Both the position numbers and the translations under genes were made by a program. This document shows positions 38,718 through 49,857 of a stretch of 64,000 nt of DNA, one piece after another. Below the pieces are notes generated by a model that had not been told where the DNA came from, did not search any database, and saw only the letters and a program-made list of their open reading frames with translations. Origin of the DNA: Hippopus hippopus (Eukaryota; Mollusca; Bivalvia; Cardiida; Cardiidae); contig OX328099.1 of NCBI GenBank assembly GCA_946811185.2, positions 71,490,714 to 71,554,713 of the forward strand, given 5' to 3'. The first letter of the stretch is position 1, and the number at the start of each line of letters is the position of its first letter.

Positions 38718-38729
38718 TGACTTAAAGGA

Positions 38730-38945
38730 CAACCCTTTACCACGCAATCCTGACTTTTACCCACCCTAAAGAGGACGACTTTTGAAAACATTGTGGGAAA
38801 AGGAGAAAATGCTGGTAACCACCATTTTCCCCTTTTCCCCTTTTCCCACAATTTTTTCTAATCTATCAAAGATCATTTAAATTGTCGTCTGCAAGTGCTT
38901 TCAATTTGGACAAGTCTACATTTTTGTTGTGTGGTAAAGAGTTAA
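38730..38945 (+). mobile_element. TTAA-hairpin MITE, forward
   Basis: ACCCTTTACCACGCAATCC; right hairpin half has a CCCCTTTTCCCCTTTT duplication; TTAA 38942-38945. Confidence 0.85.
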
Positions 38946-39109
38946 GGTCTACGACCCCTAACTCTCATATTAAAAGACAGAAGCTACCGAGATTGGCCGA
39001 ATAGCCTTTATGAAAATGTCGATGTTACACAATATTTACCAATGAGTTAGTGAGTCTACGGCCCCTTACTCTTATATTAAAAGACGGCACAGATTGGCCA
39101 AATATGCTT

Positions 39110-39251
39110 GTATACAGCATTTTCCCTATTTCCCACAATATTTTCTGCTGTTTGAAAGACAAGTTCCATCAATTTAGCACCATTTAGTTTGTCAGATTTA
39201 CAAAATTAAAGTATTCAAATAGATTTCTAAAATTCTGTAGTCTAGTAAAGT
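39110..39251 (+). mobile_element. MITE right arm, degenerate
   Basis: ACAGCATTTTCCCTATTTCC, TTTGAAAGACAAGTTCCATC, GTCTAGTAAAGTC. Confidence 0.65.
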
Positions 39252-39432
39252 CTTTTCCCTGATGACAAAATTTTAGACGTGTAAACATTGGTAGAAAAAT
39301 TACTAGCACCAAATCAAATTTGACACAAATGGTTGTATACCTGTTTTACATGTTAAAAAAGGAAAAGAAAGAAATTGTTGGAAATGGAGAAAATTTTGGT
39401 AACCAGTATTTATTTCCTATTCTCACAATGTA
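39252..39432 (-). mobile_element. TTAA-hairpin MITE, degenerate, reverse
   Basis: GATGACAAAATTTTAGACG; GTTGGAAATGGAGAAAATTT and GGTAACCAGTATT mark the hairpin. Confidence 0.55.
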
Positions 39433-40016
39433 TTTATGTCATTTCAGGCTCATTCTCACAAAACATGACCATTGGGCATATAAAAATCTGGAATTTTTTA
39501 TGTCGTATTTTATTGCTTTGCTTCAAGTATATACATGCATTATCAACTTTGCATGATTTTAAGAATTACCGTTGCACAGAATAGATGCTGCTTTCCAAGC
39601 TTAATCAGGTTTGGACAATTTTGAATGTTTTCGTCGTAATTTTGATAAAATTTCACGTCGATTGGTATATAATATGTGTATGTTACCAAGAAAAATGTGC
39701 ACTATGCTGGGCTTGAAAAATATATTTCCATGAAAATGATGCAGTATATGCTTGAAAACTATTCTATTCTTTTTCATAAAATATGTCAAAGGTGAAGTAA
39801 TTTTCAAGAATCCTATGCTTTCCTACAGTAAACATGTTTACTCATTATAGCCAAAACTTTTCTGTCCTCGAATAAATACTTAAAATTATACCAGAACTTT
39901 TCCCACTGTCCCATTTATTACTAGTGATTGTCTCGTCTATTATATTGTCTATAAAAACCTAAATGAACCCTTTTTTAACGCAGACAAACAAACGAACAAA
40001 CAGTCCAGCCTACTAG
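39433..40016. other. Unassigned sequence
   Basis: No gene or element recognised; short frames here lack any motif. Confidence 0.35.
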
Positions 40017-40241
40017 CCCATTACCACACAATCCTGAGTTTTAGCGACCCTGAAGACGAAAGCTTTTGAAAACATTGTGGAAAAAGAAGAAAATGCTGGT
40101 TACCAGCATTTTCTTCTTTTCCCACAATGTTTTCTACCCTATCAAAGACAGATACCATCATCTGAGCTACAATTATTTTGTTGTCTGCAGATGCTGTCAA
40201 TTTGGTCTCTTCCAAAATTTTGTCGTTTGGTAAAGAGTTAA
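40017..40241 (+). mobile_element. TTAA-hairpin MITE, forward, matched arm change
   Basis: Both hairpin halves read AGAAGAAAATGC / GCATTTTCTTCT instead of the usual GGAG / CTCC. TTAA 40238-40241. Confidence 0.85.
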
Positions 40242-40365
40242 ACTGAAATTCAATTTAAAATTCTTATTTTTAAAGTCGTCTGCTGCAAATTCATTTTCAA
40301 AAAGTAGGTAACATACAAACAAGTAGAACTTGCATTAAAGATACAGAAAATAGGTTGTGGACTAT

Positions 40366-40590
40366 TCAACTCTTTACCAAATGACAAAATATTTGACCTG
40401 ACCAAATTGAAACCATTTGCAGACGACAAATGTAGTTCATATGATGATTTCTACCTATGATAGGGTAGAATACAATGTCGGAAAAGGAGAAAATGCTGGT
40501 TAATAGCATTTTCTCCTTTTCCGACAATGTTTTCAAAAGCTTTCCCTTTAAAGGTTGTGAAAACTCGGACCTGTGTTGTTAAGAATTGAA
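40366..40590 (-). mobile_element. TTAA-hairpin MITE, reverse, matched arm change
   Basis: Hairpin halves read TGTCGGAAAAGG and CCTTTTCCGACA, both differing from the usual GGG/CCC. Ends eroded. Confidence 0.8.
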
Positions 40591-40784
40591 GGAAAAAAAA
40601 TAACCATGGAAAAAATTACCTTTTTCTTGCGTTTTCAATACCTATAACTTATTCCTCCATGATGAATTTAAAAAGTCATTGCAACAAGTGTAGATCTATA
40701 TGTGTATGAGAAATTATGAGAAAATTATCAATCCATAACAGCTGCAGTCATATGTGTCATGTTAAAGTTCAAAGGTGTACTTTC

Positions 40785-41016
40785 TTCAATCCTTTTTGCA
40801 AACAGTTTTGAGTTTTAACGACCCTGAAAAGAGAAGCCTTTTGAAAACATAGTGGAAAAAGGAGAAAATGTTGGTAACCAGCACAATGTCCTTTCCCCAC
40901 AATGTCTTCTACCCTTTTATGGTCAAGTTTCATGATTTAAGCAACATTTATTTTGTCGTCTGCAAAATGCTCTCTGTTTGGAGCAGTCAAAAATTTTGTT
41001 GTTTGGTAAAGAGTTT
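40785..41016 (+). mobile_element. TTAA-hairpin MITE, forward
   Basis: GCAAACAGTTTTGAGTTTTA left; right hairpin half diverged (CAGCACAATGTCC); ends GGTAAAGAGTTTTA. Confidence 0.8.
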
Positions 41017-41246
41017 TATCCCTTTACCAAACTGTGCCGAGTTTTAACTACCCTTAAAAAAAAGAAAGGCTTTTTGATAGCATTGTGGGAAGAGGAGAAA
41101 ATACTGGTAACTGGCATTTTCTCCGTTTCCCACTTTGTTTTCTATCCTTTCAGGACAAATTCTATCATTTGATCCACATTTTATTTGTCGTCCGCAACAT
41201 TTGTGAATTTGGAAAAGTCTATAATTTTGTGGTTTGGTAGAGTTAT
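41013..41246 (+). mobile_element. TTAA-hairpin MITE, forward, adjoining previous
   Basis: TTTATCCCTTTACCAAACTG; hairpin centre ACTGGTAACTGGC; ends GGTTTGGTAGAGTTA. Confidence 0.8.
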
Positions 41247-41474
41247 CTCTTTATCAAAAACAAAAATTTAGTTAAGTCGCAGTTGAAACAATTTGCAGAT
41301 GACAAATATGGCTAAATGAAAATGAAAGAATTTGTCTCTGAAAGTAAAGAAAGCATGGCAGAAAATTGAAAAAAAAAATCCTGGATACCAGAATTTTCTC
41401 CACTCCTCATTGCGTTTTCCAAAGCTTTCACCATCAGGGTCTTTAAAACACAGAATTGTGTGATAAAGGGTTAA
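41243..41474 (-). mobile_element. TTAA-hairpin MITE, reverse, diverged
   Basis: CTCTTTATCAAAAACAAAAA; hairpin poor; TTAA 41471-41474 shared with the next copy. Confidence 0.75.
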
Positions 41475-41594
41475 CTCTTTTCCAAACAATCCTTTTTTTA
41501 GATAACAACCTTGAGGAATAAAGTTACCAGCATTTTCTCCTTTTCCTACAATGTTTACTGCCCTTTAAATAACCAATTTCATCATTAAGCCAGA
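41471..41594 (+). mobile_element. TTAA-hairpin MITE, truncated, forward
   Basis: TTAACTCTTTTCCAAACAAT then only the right hairpin half and CCAATTTCATCATT. Confidence 0.75.
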
Positions 41595-41822
41595 CTTACC
41601 CTTTAATACACAATCCCGACTTTTAATGACCCTCAGAAAGAAAGCTTTTAAAAACATTGTAGGAAAAGGAGAAAATGCTGGTAACCAGCATTTTCTCCTT
41701 TTCCTGCAATGTTTTCTGTTCTTCCCAAAACAACTTTCAGTTTTTGAGTCACATTTATTTTGTCATACGCAAATAATTTCAATATTTACAATTCCAAAAT
41801 TTTGTCGTTTGGTAAAGAGTTA
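41595..41822 (+). mobile_element. TTAA-hairpin MITE, complete, forward
   Basis: CTTACCCTTTAATACACAAT; TTAA 41819-41822. An extra right-arm fragment follows at 41824-41883. Confidence 0.85.
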
Positions 41823-41909
41823 ATATGTAGTCTGCAAATGCTTTCAATATAGTCAAGCCTAAAATTCTGTTGCTTGGTAAAGGAAATCCCATTAACCTAC
41901 AGGCTATGT

Positions 41910-42148
41910 TCACCTTTTTACCCCGCAATCCTGACTTTTAACAACCTTGAGAACGAAAGCTTTTGAAAACATTGTGGGAAAAAGGAGAAAATGCTGGTAA
42001 ACAGCATTTTCACCTTTTTCCATAATATTTTCTACCCTTTAAAACGTCTCCCAAAACAAATTCCAATTTTTGAGTCACATTTATTTTGTCTACTGCAAAT
42101 GCTTTCAGTTTGGACAAGTCTAAAATTTTGTCCTTTGTTAAAGAGTTG
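41910..42148 (+). mobile_element. TTAA-hairpin MITE, forward
   Basis: CCTTTTTACCCCGCAATCC; hairpin centre GGTAAACAGC; extra AACGTCTCCC segment in the right arm. Confidence 0.85.
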
Positions 42149-42334
42149 AGACTAGCACAAATTACATATATGATTCATTTTTTAAGGTAAACAAATTTTT
42201 GTTTCTCAATAATACATGAATAAAAAATATTGTTGGAGTCTAATCCATCTTCCCAGCAATTGTTTTTTTTGCTACAAGCCATTTGCTCCTTTTTCCACAG
42301 TGTTTTCCAGTGAACAACAGTTACAGGTTGGAGG

Positions 42335-42605
42335 TTAACTCTTTACTAAGCGACAAAATCTTAGACTGGTCCAAACTGAAAGCATTTGAAAACGACAAAT
42401 CAGATATTGCTGAAATGATTTGATTTTTTGCAGAAAGGGAGGAAAACATTTTAAAAAGAATGGGATTTGTCTGTGAAAGGTTAAAAAACAGTGTGGGAAA
42501 AGGAGAAAATGCTGGTCACCAGCATTTTCTCCTTTTCCCACAATGTTCTCAAAAGGCTTTTAACTTAGGGTCGTTAACACTCGTGATTGTGTCGTAAAAG
42601 ATTAA
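42335..42605 (-). mobile_element. TTAA-hairpin MITE, long variant, reverse
   Basis: TTAA 42335-42338 and 42602-42605; ~40 extra bases (AAGAATGGGATTTGTCTGTG) duplicate the arm next to the hairpin. Confidence 0.85.
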
Positions 42606-42715
42606 AAGATAAAAGCGCAGCAATGGATAGATATTATCTTTTTGTATAACATGCATTTTGCAGCATGACAAAGTTTGCATGCATGTATGTAACTTGTTAC
42701 AACAAAACAGATAAC

Positions 42716-42815
42716 TGTCCAAACTGAAAGCATTTGCAGACGACATTTCAAACTTGGCTCAAATGATGGACTTTGTCTTTGAAATGATCAAAACAGTGTT
42801 GGAAAATGTAAAATC
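42716..42815 (-). mobile_element. MITE left arm only, reverse
   Basis: TGTCCAAACTGAAAGCATTT to GTGTTGGAAAATG. Confidence 0.65.
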
Positions 42816-42822
42816 ATAGGCA

Positions 42823-43042
42823 ATAAACTCCATACCACGCAGCAACATCTTAGACCAGTCTACATTGAAAACATTTGCTGACGACAAAATTTATCACGTA
42901 GGCCTATTGCTCAAATGAATTGATTTGTTTCTGAAAAGTTAGAAAACCTTGTGGGAAAAGAAGAAAATGCTGGTTACCAGAATTATTCCCCTTTTCCTAC
43001 AATGTTTTCAAACTTTAATTTCCAAGGGTTGTTCAAACTCGG
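42823..43042 (-). mobile_element. TTAA-hairpin MITE split by a SINE
   Basis: TAAACTCCATACCACGCAGC through the hairpin to GTTCAAACTCGG; the last 25 bases (AGAATTATGTGGTAATGGG…) resume at 43355 and end in TTAA. Confidence 0.75.
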
Positions 43043-43354
43043 GGCCGAGCCCCGGTAGCTAGGTCTGTAGTGACAGGATGTGAGAACAGGATGTCTCAGG
43101 TTTAATCTCCAGCTTGACCAATTTCTTTTCCCAAGAGTGCTGATAGTTGTTGCAAGAGGATTCATTCCTCTCTCACCATTGACCATGGTTTTGTCGATGT
43201 TTATGTGGGAAAGCAGCTAGTGGCTTGGAAAGAATATTGTATAAAGTAATGTTAAAAGAAACCCCAGTAAAGCATGGATAGGTGCACTTGCCAACATCAT
43301 ATAACTGAAATTATGTTGAAAATGGCATTATTCACCATGAAATCATTCAATCAA
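43043..43354 (+). repeat. tRNA-derived SINE inserted in a MITE
   Basis: GAGCCCCGGTAGCTAGGTCT head, B-box remnant GGTTTAATCTC, body GGATTCATTCCTCTCTCACC, GAAAGCAGCTAGTGGCTTGG and tail TGAAAATGGCATT. Confidence 0.75.
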
Positions 43355-43416
43355 CCTCAGAATTATGTGGTAATGGGTTAAACATAATAATAGTACAGCT
43401 TTAATAGGTCTAAACA

Positions 43417-45933
43417 ACAAGAGGGCCAAGATGGCCCTGGATCGCTCACCTGAATTTTTGAGAGGACCATAACCAACTTTTTTTAAAGTATTGAAATTTT
43501 GGAAACAAAATCAGTATTTTGCCAAGCAACTATAAAAAGGTCATCTGTAAAAATCATTTCAAAATCTGTCACCACCCCTACAATCATCACCACAGCCATG
43601 TTTTTGACGAATCAGAATTCTGCAAATAAATTTTCGGATAGGTCACCCAAAGACCTTATCTTGAACAAGAGCACATGCCCGATAGTGGCTTAAAATATTA
43701 AGTTGAACAAGAGCACCTCATAAGAGTGCCAATGATTGGCTGTTGGAACCTTGCTGGATAGTAAAATAAAATTCCAAATCGCAAAAGGGGCATAATTTGG
43801 ACAAAACAATTTTGGAGTTAACTGCCCTTGTTGTATGGGTTGCTTTTTACTTGTGAACAATTATTCCGAGTTTTAAGTACATGTGTTGAGTGGAAGCCGA
43901 GATATAACAAAATGTCGAAGTTTTTGCACAACAACAACGCAGATGACGCCAACAGGGCTATGTCAATACCTCGATGTTTTCTTTGAAAACAGCTAAGCTA
44001 AACAAGGGGTATAATATAAGGATCATTTCTGTGAAATAACTTCAAAATCTGAATAGTGGTTTCAGAGGAGAAAAATTTTTAAGAATTTCTTCATGTCCTC
44101 AGAGAGCAAATAGCTTCCACCCACCACAGCCATGTTTCTTGACAGATCAAAATTTCCTGAAAAAATTTTCAAAAGGGGCACCTAAGGAACATTTCTGTGA
44201 AATTATTTCAAAATCTGACAAGTGGTTTAGGAGAAGAAGAATTTCAAAGAATTTCTTTAAGTCCATACAGTGCAAAGATGCCCATCCCCACCCAGGCCAT
44301 GTTTTTCGACGGATCAAAATTACACAAACAAACTTTAAAAAGGGTTACCCAAGGAACATATCCGTGAAATTATTTCAAAATCTGACCAGTGGTTTCAGAG
44401 GAGAAGATTATCAAAGAATTTCTTGGAAAATTCCATTTGGTTGCCATGGCAACCAGATTTTTTGATGAATCAAATTCTGTGAACAGTTTTCAAAGGGGAC
44501 GTCCCAAGGAACATTCCAGCCAAGATGTTTTAAGAATTGTTGACAACGCTGGACGCCAAGAGCTCCCCCCTCCACAACGGCCATGTTTTTTAACGGATCA
44601 AAATTTCGCGAACAATTTTTGAAAAGGGTCACCCAAGGAACATATCTGTGGAATTATTTCAAAATCTGACCAGCGGTTTCAGAGAAGAAGATTTTTAAAG
44701 AATTTCTTAGAAAATTCCATTTAGTTGCCATGGCAACCAGAGTTTTTGATGAAATCAAATTCTGTGAACAAGTTTTAAAGAGGACCTCCCAAGGAACATT
44801 CCAGCCAAGTTTGGTCCAAATCAGCCAAGCGGTGTAGGAGGAGAAGATGTTTAAAGAATTGTTGACACCGCTGGATGCCAAGAGCCCCCCCCCCCTCCAC
44901 GGCCATGTTTTTCGACGGATCAAAGTTTCGCGAACAATTTTTGAAAAGGGTCACCCAAGGAACATATCTGTGAAATTATTTCAAAATCTGACCAGCGGTT
45001 TCAGAGGAGAAGATTTTTATAGAATTGTTGACACCAATGGACGCCAAGAGACCCCCCCCTTCCACCACGGCCATGTTTTTCGACGGATCAAAATTTCGCG
45101 AACAAGTTTTGAAAAGGGTCACCCAAGGAACATATCTGTGAAATTATTTCAAAATCTGACCAGCGGTTTCAGAGAAGAAGATTTTTAAAGAATTTCTTGG
45201 AAAATTCCATTTGGCTGCCATGGCAACCAGAGTTTTTGATGAAATCGAATTCTGTGAATAATTTTTGAAGAGGACCTCCCAAGGAACATTCCAGCCAAGT
45301 TTGGTCCAAATCGGCCAAGCAGTTTAGGAGGAGAAGATGTTTAAAGAATTGTTGACACCACTGGACGCCAAGAGCCCCCCGCTCCACCACGGCCATGTTT
45401 TTCGACGGATCAAAGTTTCGCGAACACTTTTTGAAAAGGGTCTCCCAAGGAACATATCTGTGAAATTATTTCAAAATCTGACCCGGTTTCAGAGGAGAAG
45501 ATTTCTATAGAATTGTTGACACCAATGGACGCCAAGAGCCCCCCCCTTCCATCACGGCCATGTTTTTCGACAGATCAAAATTTCGCGAACAATTTTTGAA
45601 AAGGGTCACCCAAGGAACATATCTGTGAAATTATTTCAAAATCTGACCAGCGGTTTCAGAGGAGAAGATTTTTAAAGAATTTCTTGAAAATTTCCATTTG
45701 GTTGCCATGGCAACCAGAGTTTTTGATGAAATCAAATTCTGTGAAGAATTTTTAAAGAGGACCTCCCAAGGAACATTCCAGCCAAGTTTAGTCCAAATCG
45801 GCCAAGTGGTTTAGGAGGAGAAGATGTTTAAAGAATTGTTGATGCCGCACGACGGACGATGGACGACGGACAACGGACACAGCGTGCCCCTAAAAGCTCC
45901 CCTTGAGCACGTTGTGCTCAGGTGAGCTAAAAA
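43417..45933 (-). mobile_element. Pearl/Helentron-like element, type A, large copy
   Basis: Reverse partner of 1527-3046. Left: AACAAGAGGGCCAAGATGGC (hairpin 43422-43438) and GATCGCTCACCTGAATTTTT; right: CTTGAGCACGTTGTGCTCAG then GTGAGCTAAAAA, preceded by GACGGACGATGGACGACGG. Between are many core repeats alternating GGTTTCAGAGGAGAAGAT and GGTTGCCATGGCAACCAGA blocks. A type E element is nested at 43706-44006. Frames here (for example 44139-44465, 44847-45188) are repeat artefacts. Confidence 0.8.
43706..44006 (-). mobile_element. Pearl-like element, type E, nested in type A
   Basis: AACAAGAGCACCTCATAAG to AAAACAGCTAAGCTAAAC; body AAAAGGGGCATAATTTGG, TGTTGTATGGGTTGC. Its remnant is present at the matching place in the other type A copy (2729-2753). 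Confidence 0.7.
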
Positions 45934-46015
45934 GCTTATTACAATGCAATTTCTCCTAGTGTCTGCAGGCTGTATTTGTGTTATAAATCTTATTAATAAC
46001 ATGCGGATAAAATCA

Positions 46016-46255
46016 TTAATCCTTTACCACACAGTCCCAAGTTTTAATGACGTTGAGAAAGAAGGCTCTTGAAAACATCGTGGGAAAAGGAGAAAATGCT
46101 GGTAACCAGCATTTCCTCCTTTTCCCATGATATTTCTTCCCATCAACAACAGAAATCATCATTTGAAGTGCATTTATTTTGTTGTCTGCGTTTGTTGTCC
46201 GCAAATGCTATGAATTTGGCCGAGTCCAAAATTCTATTGTTTGGTAAAGGGTTAA
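46016..46255 (+). mobile_element. TTAA-hairpin MITE, complete, forward
   Basis: TTAATCCTTTACCACACAGT; TTAA 46252-46255; right arm has a duplicated TTGTTGTCYGC step. Confidence 0.9.
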
Positions 46256-46354
46256 ACCAACATTGTTGAAGTTATATAGTTATGAAGTTATTATATGTAC
46301 AGTCAAACCTGTGTTGAACAGCCACTCCCCTAAAAGGATTGAACCCTTGTAGTG

Positions 46355-46650
46355 CTGTCAGTAGAGTACAAAACCTAAGAACAAGTGGATTGCTGGTTGG
46401 AATATCCAGCTCGGCCAATTTCTTTCCAACGATTGATTATTGAAAGTCAGTGTGAAAGAACTTATTTCTCTGTTGCTACTGATGATTGTTTCAACAATGG
46501 TTATGTGAAAAAGCAGGCAGTAGTTTGGGAAGAATAATCTGCGAAGTACTGGCTACAAAAACTCAAAGAAAACATGTATAAATACACTGGCCACCACAAT
46601 ATAACTTAAATAATGTTGAAAACAGCATTGAACACAATACTGTCAACCAA
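46355..46650 (+). repeat. tRNA-derived SINE, degenerate head
   Basis: GTGCTGTCAGTAGAGTACAA, TCCAGCTCGGCCAATTTCTT, AGGCAGTAGTTTGGGAAGAA, AATAATGTTGAAAACAGCAT. Confidence 0.65.
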
Positions 46651-46764
46651 TCAGTCACCTGAAAGGCATACTGGCCTCTGAAGACAGGCCATTCAAACAC
46701 TATACTAACTACTCATAGTGGAGATTTCTGCATTAGGTTGGATATGCATTGTGCTGCCACCTCT

Positions 46765-46954
46765 TTAACCCGTTACCTGGCAATCCTAGGTTTTCATGAC
46801 CCAGAAAAAGAAGGCATTTGAAAACATTAAGGGCAAAGGAGAAAATGCTGGTAAGCAGCATTTTCTTTTCCAACAGTGTTTTCTACCCTATCAAAGACAG
46901 AAATCATCATTTGAACTGCATTTATTTTGTCATCTGCAAATGCTTTGAATTTGG
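46765..46954 (+). mobile_element. TTAA-hairpin MITE, right end missing
   Basis: TTAACCCGTTACCTGGCAAT to GCTTTGAATTTGG, directly joined to the next copy's TTAA. Confidence 0.8.
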
Positions 46955-47176
46955 TTAAACTCTTTATCAAATGACAAAATTTTAGACTGGTCCAAATTGA
47001 AAGCATTTGCAGACAACAAAATAAACATGAATCAAAAATTGAAAATTGACTGTGGAAGAGTGGAAAACATTGTGGGAAAAGGAGAAAATACCAGCATTTT
47101 CTCCTTTTCCCACAATGTTTTCAGAAGGCTTCTTCCTCAGGGTCGTTAAAACCAGGGATTGTTTGGTAAAGGGTTA
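46955..47176 (-). mobile_element. TTAA-hairpin MITE, complete, reverse
   Basis: TTAA 46955-46958 and 47173-47176; hairpin centre shortened (GGAGAAAATACCAGC). Confidence 0.85.
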
Positions 47177-47277
47177 AGTCCGAAAATTTCTTATTTGGTA
47201 ATTTGTCAACAGAAAATCTTCTTGGTTGCTGCAGAGCAACTGGTTGCTGTAAACAGGTTTGATAGAATTGAATGGAT

Positions 47278-47465
47278 GAACTCTTTACCATGCGACAAAA
47301 TCTTAGGCATCTCAAAATCAGAAGCATTTACAGACAATATATCAAACATAGCTGAAAGCAAAGTTTTGTCTTTAAAGGGGTAGAAAACATAATGGTTAAA
47401 GGAGAAAATGTAAGCCACCAGTATTTTTCCTTTTTCACACAATGTTTTCAAGAGCCATTATCCTC
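47278..47465 (-). mobile_element. MITE split by a large palindrome, left part
   Basis: ACTCTTTACCATGCGACAAA to GCCATTATCCTCCA; the arm resumes at 47795 as GGTCTTTAAAACATG. Confidence 0.75.
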
Positions 47466-47794
47466 CAGGGCCCCGTTTTACTAAAGTAGTTACGAACAAA
47501 ACTTGCATAAGTTTTATGTAAGTATAGCATAGTGGCATATTTTTGCCACAAGATACGAGATAACCATCAGGATTATTTTAGAAAACTATTGCGATAAATC
47601 AAAGTTTCCTGGAAATTTTATCTTTTCATTTTATCTAGACAAAATTTCCAGGAAACTTTAATTTATCGCATTAGATTTCTAAAATAATCAAGATAGTTAT
47701 CTCTTATCTTGTGGCAGAAATACGCCACCATACTATAGGTACGTAAAACATATGCAAATTTTGTTCATAACTACTTAAGTAAAACGGGGCCCGG
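47466..47794. repeat. 329-bp near-perfect palindrome
   Basis: Begins GGGCCCCGTTTTACTAAAGT and ends CTTAAGTAAAACGGGGCCC; arms of ~150-160 bases pair through CATAAGTTTTATGT/ACGTAAAACATATG, GTTATCTC and TTTCCTGGAAATTTTATCT/AGACAAAATTTCCAGGAAA. The loop is ~10-20 bases near 47625. Inserted in a MITE arm. Confidence 0.85.
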
Positions 47795-47824
47795 GTCTTT
47801 AAAACATGAGGTGGTGTAATTTAG

Positions 47825-48026
47825 ATCTGTACCACACAATTTCAAGTCATCCATATTGAAAGAATTTACAGATAAGGATTCAAATGTTTTTCAACTGATA
47901 GTATTTGTTCTTAAGTGGGTATAATATATTGCGGGAAATGGAGAAATACTGTTTTTTTCTGACATTTTTTTCAAAGGACTTTTTCTTTAATGTCCATAAA
48001 CTTAGGATTATGTGATACAGGGTTAA
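47825..48026 (-). mobile_element. TTAA-hairpin MITE, reverse, diverged
   Basis: CTGTACCACACAATTTCAAG; hairpin reduced; TTAA 48023-48026 shared. Confidence 0.7.
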
Positions 48027-48216
48027 CTCTTTACCAAACGACAAAATTTTAGACTAATCTAACTTGAGAGCATTCGCAGACAAAATAAATGTGACTCAAA
48101 AACTGAAAATTGTTTTGGGAAGAGTAGAAAACATTGTGGGAAAAGGAGAAAATGCTTGTTTTCAAAAGCTTCTTTTTAAGGGTTGTTAAAAGTCGGGATT
48201 GTGTGGTATAGGATTA
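48023..48216 (-). mobile_element. TTAA-hairpin MITE, right hairpin half deleted
   Basis: TTAACTCTTTACCAAACGAC; GGAGAAAATGCTTG then TTTTCAAAAGCTTC. Confidence 0.8.
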
Positions 48217-48217
48217 G

Positions 48218-48490
48218 ATGATGAGGTATGTGTTTGAAAGGGTTGAAAACATTGTTGCAAAAGACAAAAATGCTGGTGACCAGCATTTTCTCCTTTTCCC
48301 CTAATGTTTTAATCCTTACCAAAATACAAAATTTTGGATACATCCGAATTGAAAACATTAGTAGACAACAAATTAGATGTGGCTCAAGGAGAAAAATTTA
48401 ATGCTGGTTACCAGCATTTTTTACTTTTCCCACAATGTTTTCAAGAGCCTTATTCCTCAGAGATTTTTAAATGTGGATTATTTCATAACA
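48218..48490 (-). mobile_element. Two truncated MITE copies
   Basis: A hairpin-only fragment (48218-48310, GGTGACCAGC centre) and a left-end-plus-hairpin copy (48311-48490, CCTTACCAAAATACAAAATT). Confidence 0.65.
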
Positions 48491-48727
48491 AATAAAAAAA
48501 CTGTTCCACTCACATAGTAGGTCTGCCAAAAAAATCAACTCGTTACGAAGCTCTGTTTATATAATTTTTATTTTTTGATGGTATAAAAAATAAATATTTA
48601 TGTGATCAAAAAGATACGATCAAAGAATGCACAGAATATGTAAATAATGTGACATACTGAGCAGAAACAGTTGTAAATTTTACCGATAATGCAAAAATAT
48701 GTGCATAACCCTTTACGACATGACAAA

Positions 48728-49045
48728 ACCCAGCCAGGTAGCTCAGCGGTTAGCCTATCTAACCTGTGACCCAGTTGTTGTGTGTTCGATACCAGGTTCT
48801 TCTGATAATGCAAAAATATGTGCTTAACCCTTCAATACACCACAAAACCCAGCCAGGTAGCTCAGTTGTTAGTGCATCTGACTTGTGACCTGGTTGTTGC
48901 GGGTTTGATACCCCGTTGAAGCAAACTTTCTTTCTGGCCATTTTTTGCCTCTCACCTCTGATGCATGTGAGAAGAGTAGTCAGTGGCTTGGAAAGAAAGT
49001 TATGTCAGTAATGGTATGAGAAAGCCAGGAAATACATGCATGACA
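48728..49045 (+). repeat. tRNA-derived SINE pair (subfamily with CCAGCCAGGTAGCTCAG)
   Basis: Two heads, 48728-48800 and 48848-48920, each CAGCCAGGTAGCTCAG plus a B-box-like GTTCGATAC or GTTTGATAC. The second continues into the body TCTCACCTCTGATGCATGTG. The duplicated head has no body. Confidence 0.75.
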
Positions 49046-49065
49046 CCCAAACAAACCAAAACTGT

Positions 49066-49253
49066 CCAGTTGTCCAAATTGAAAAAAATTGATGACAACC
49101 AAGTGAATGTGGCTCAAATTATAGAATTTGCCTTTTGATGGGTAGAAAAGGAGAAAATGCTGGTTACAAGCATGTTCTCCTTTTCCCACAATGTTTTCAA
49201 CAGGCTTCTTCCCCAATGTCACTAAAACCTGGGACTGTGTTGTAAGTGGTTAA
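49066..49253 (-). mobile_element. TTAA-hairpin MITE, left end missing
   Basis: TTGTCCAAATTGAAAAAAA; hairpin GGTTACAAGC; ends in TTAA 49250-49253 shared with the next. Confidence 0.75.
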
Positions 49254-49477
49254 CCCTTTACAACACATTTCTGAGATTTAATGACACTGACAGATCAATG
49301 TTTCTGAAAAATTTTGGGAAAAAGAGAAAACGCTGGTTACCAACATCCCCTTTTCCCACAATGTTTTCCAGCCTTTCAAGAACAAATCTTGCCATATAAG
49401 CAACATTTAATTTCGTAGTGTGCAAATGGTTTCAATTTTGACCAGTCTAAAATTTGGTTGTGTTGTAAAGATTCAAA
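49250..49477 (+). mobile_element. TTAA-hairpin MITE, forward
   Basis: TTAACCCTTTACAACACATT; hairpin right half shortened (CAACATCCCC); ends GTTGTAAAGATTCAA. Confidence 0.75.
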
Positions 49478-49624
49478 GCGAAAAACCATAGACAAAACAA
49501 AAATGTGAAAAATTTTTGCTTAGGTCAATGTATACAAAAAGAGTTGGCCATGAAGGCCTTTGAGGGCCCACCTTAGAAACAGTTGTAAATTTTACTGATA
49601 ATGCAAAAATATGTGCATAACCCT

Positions 49625-49850
49625 TTACTAAAAGACAAAGCCCAGCCGGGTAGCTCCAATGTTAATGTATCTGACTAGTGACCTGGTTGTTGCGGGTTCG
49701 ATACCCGGTTAAGGCAAACTTTTTTTTCCATGATTGTTTGCTTCTCACCTCTGATGCATGAGAGAAAAGTAATCAGTGGCTTGGAAAGAAAGTTGTGTCA
49801 GTACAGAAAAACATGTGTAGGTGCACTGACTGCCATGATATGACAAACCA
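49625..49850 (+). repeat. tRNA-derived SINE
   Basis: CCCAGCCGGGTAGCTCCAAT head, B box GGGTTCGATACCC, body TCTCACCTCTGATGCATGAG and GTGTAGGTGCACTGAC. Confidence 0.75.
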
Positions 49851-49857
49851 AACAATA

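Noticed and set aside
44139..45188. Several ~100-codon frames with repeated RRIKISR..NISVKLFQNL peptides
   Set aside because: Core repeats of the type A pearl-like element, not coding.
43417..45933. Autonomous Helitron coding region
   Set aside because: No Rep or helicase motif in any frame; the element is only repeats and ends.
48728..48920. Two tandem tRNA genes
   Set aside because: SINE heads again; both share the CCAGCCAGGTAGCTCAG start and the second runs into the SINE body.
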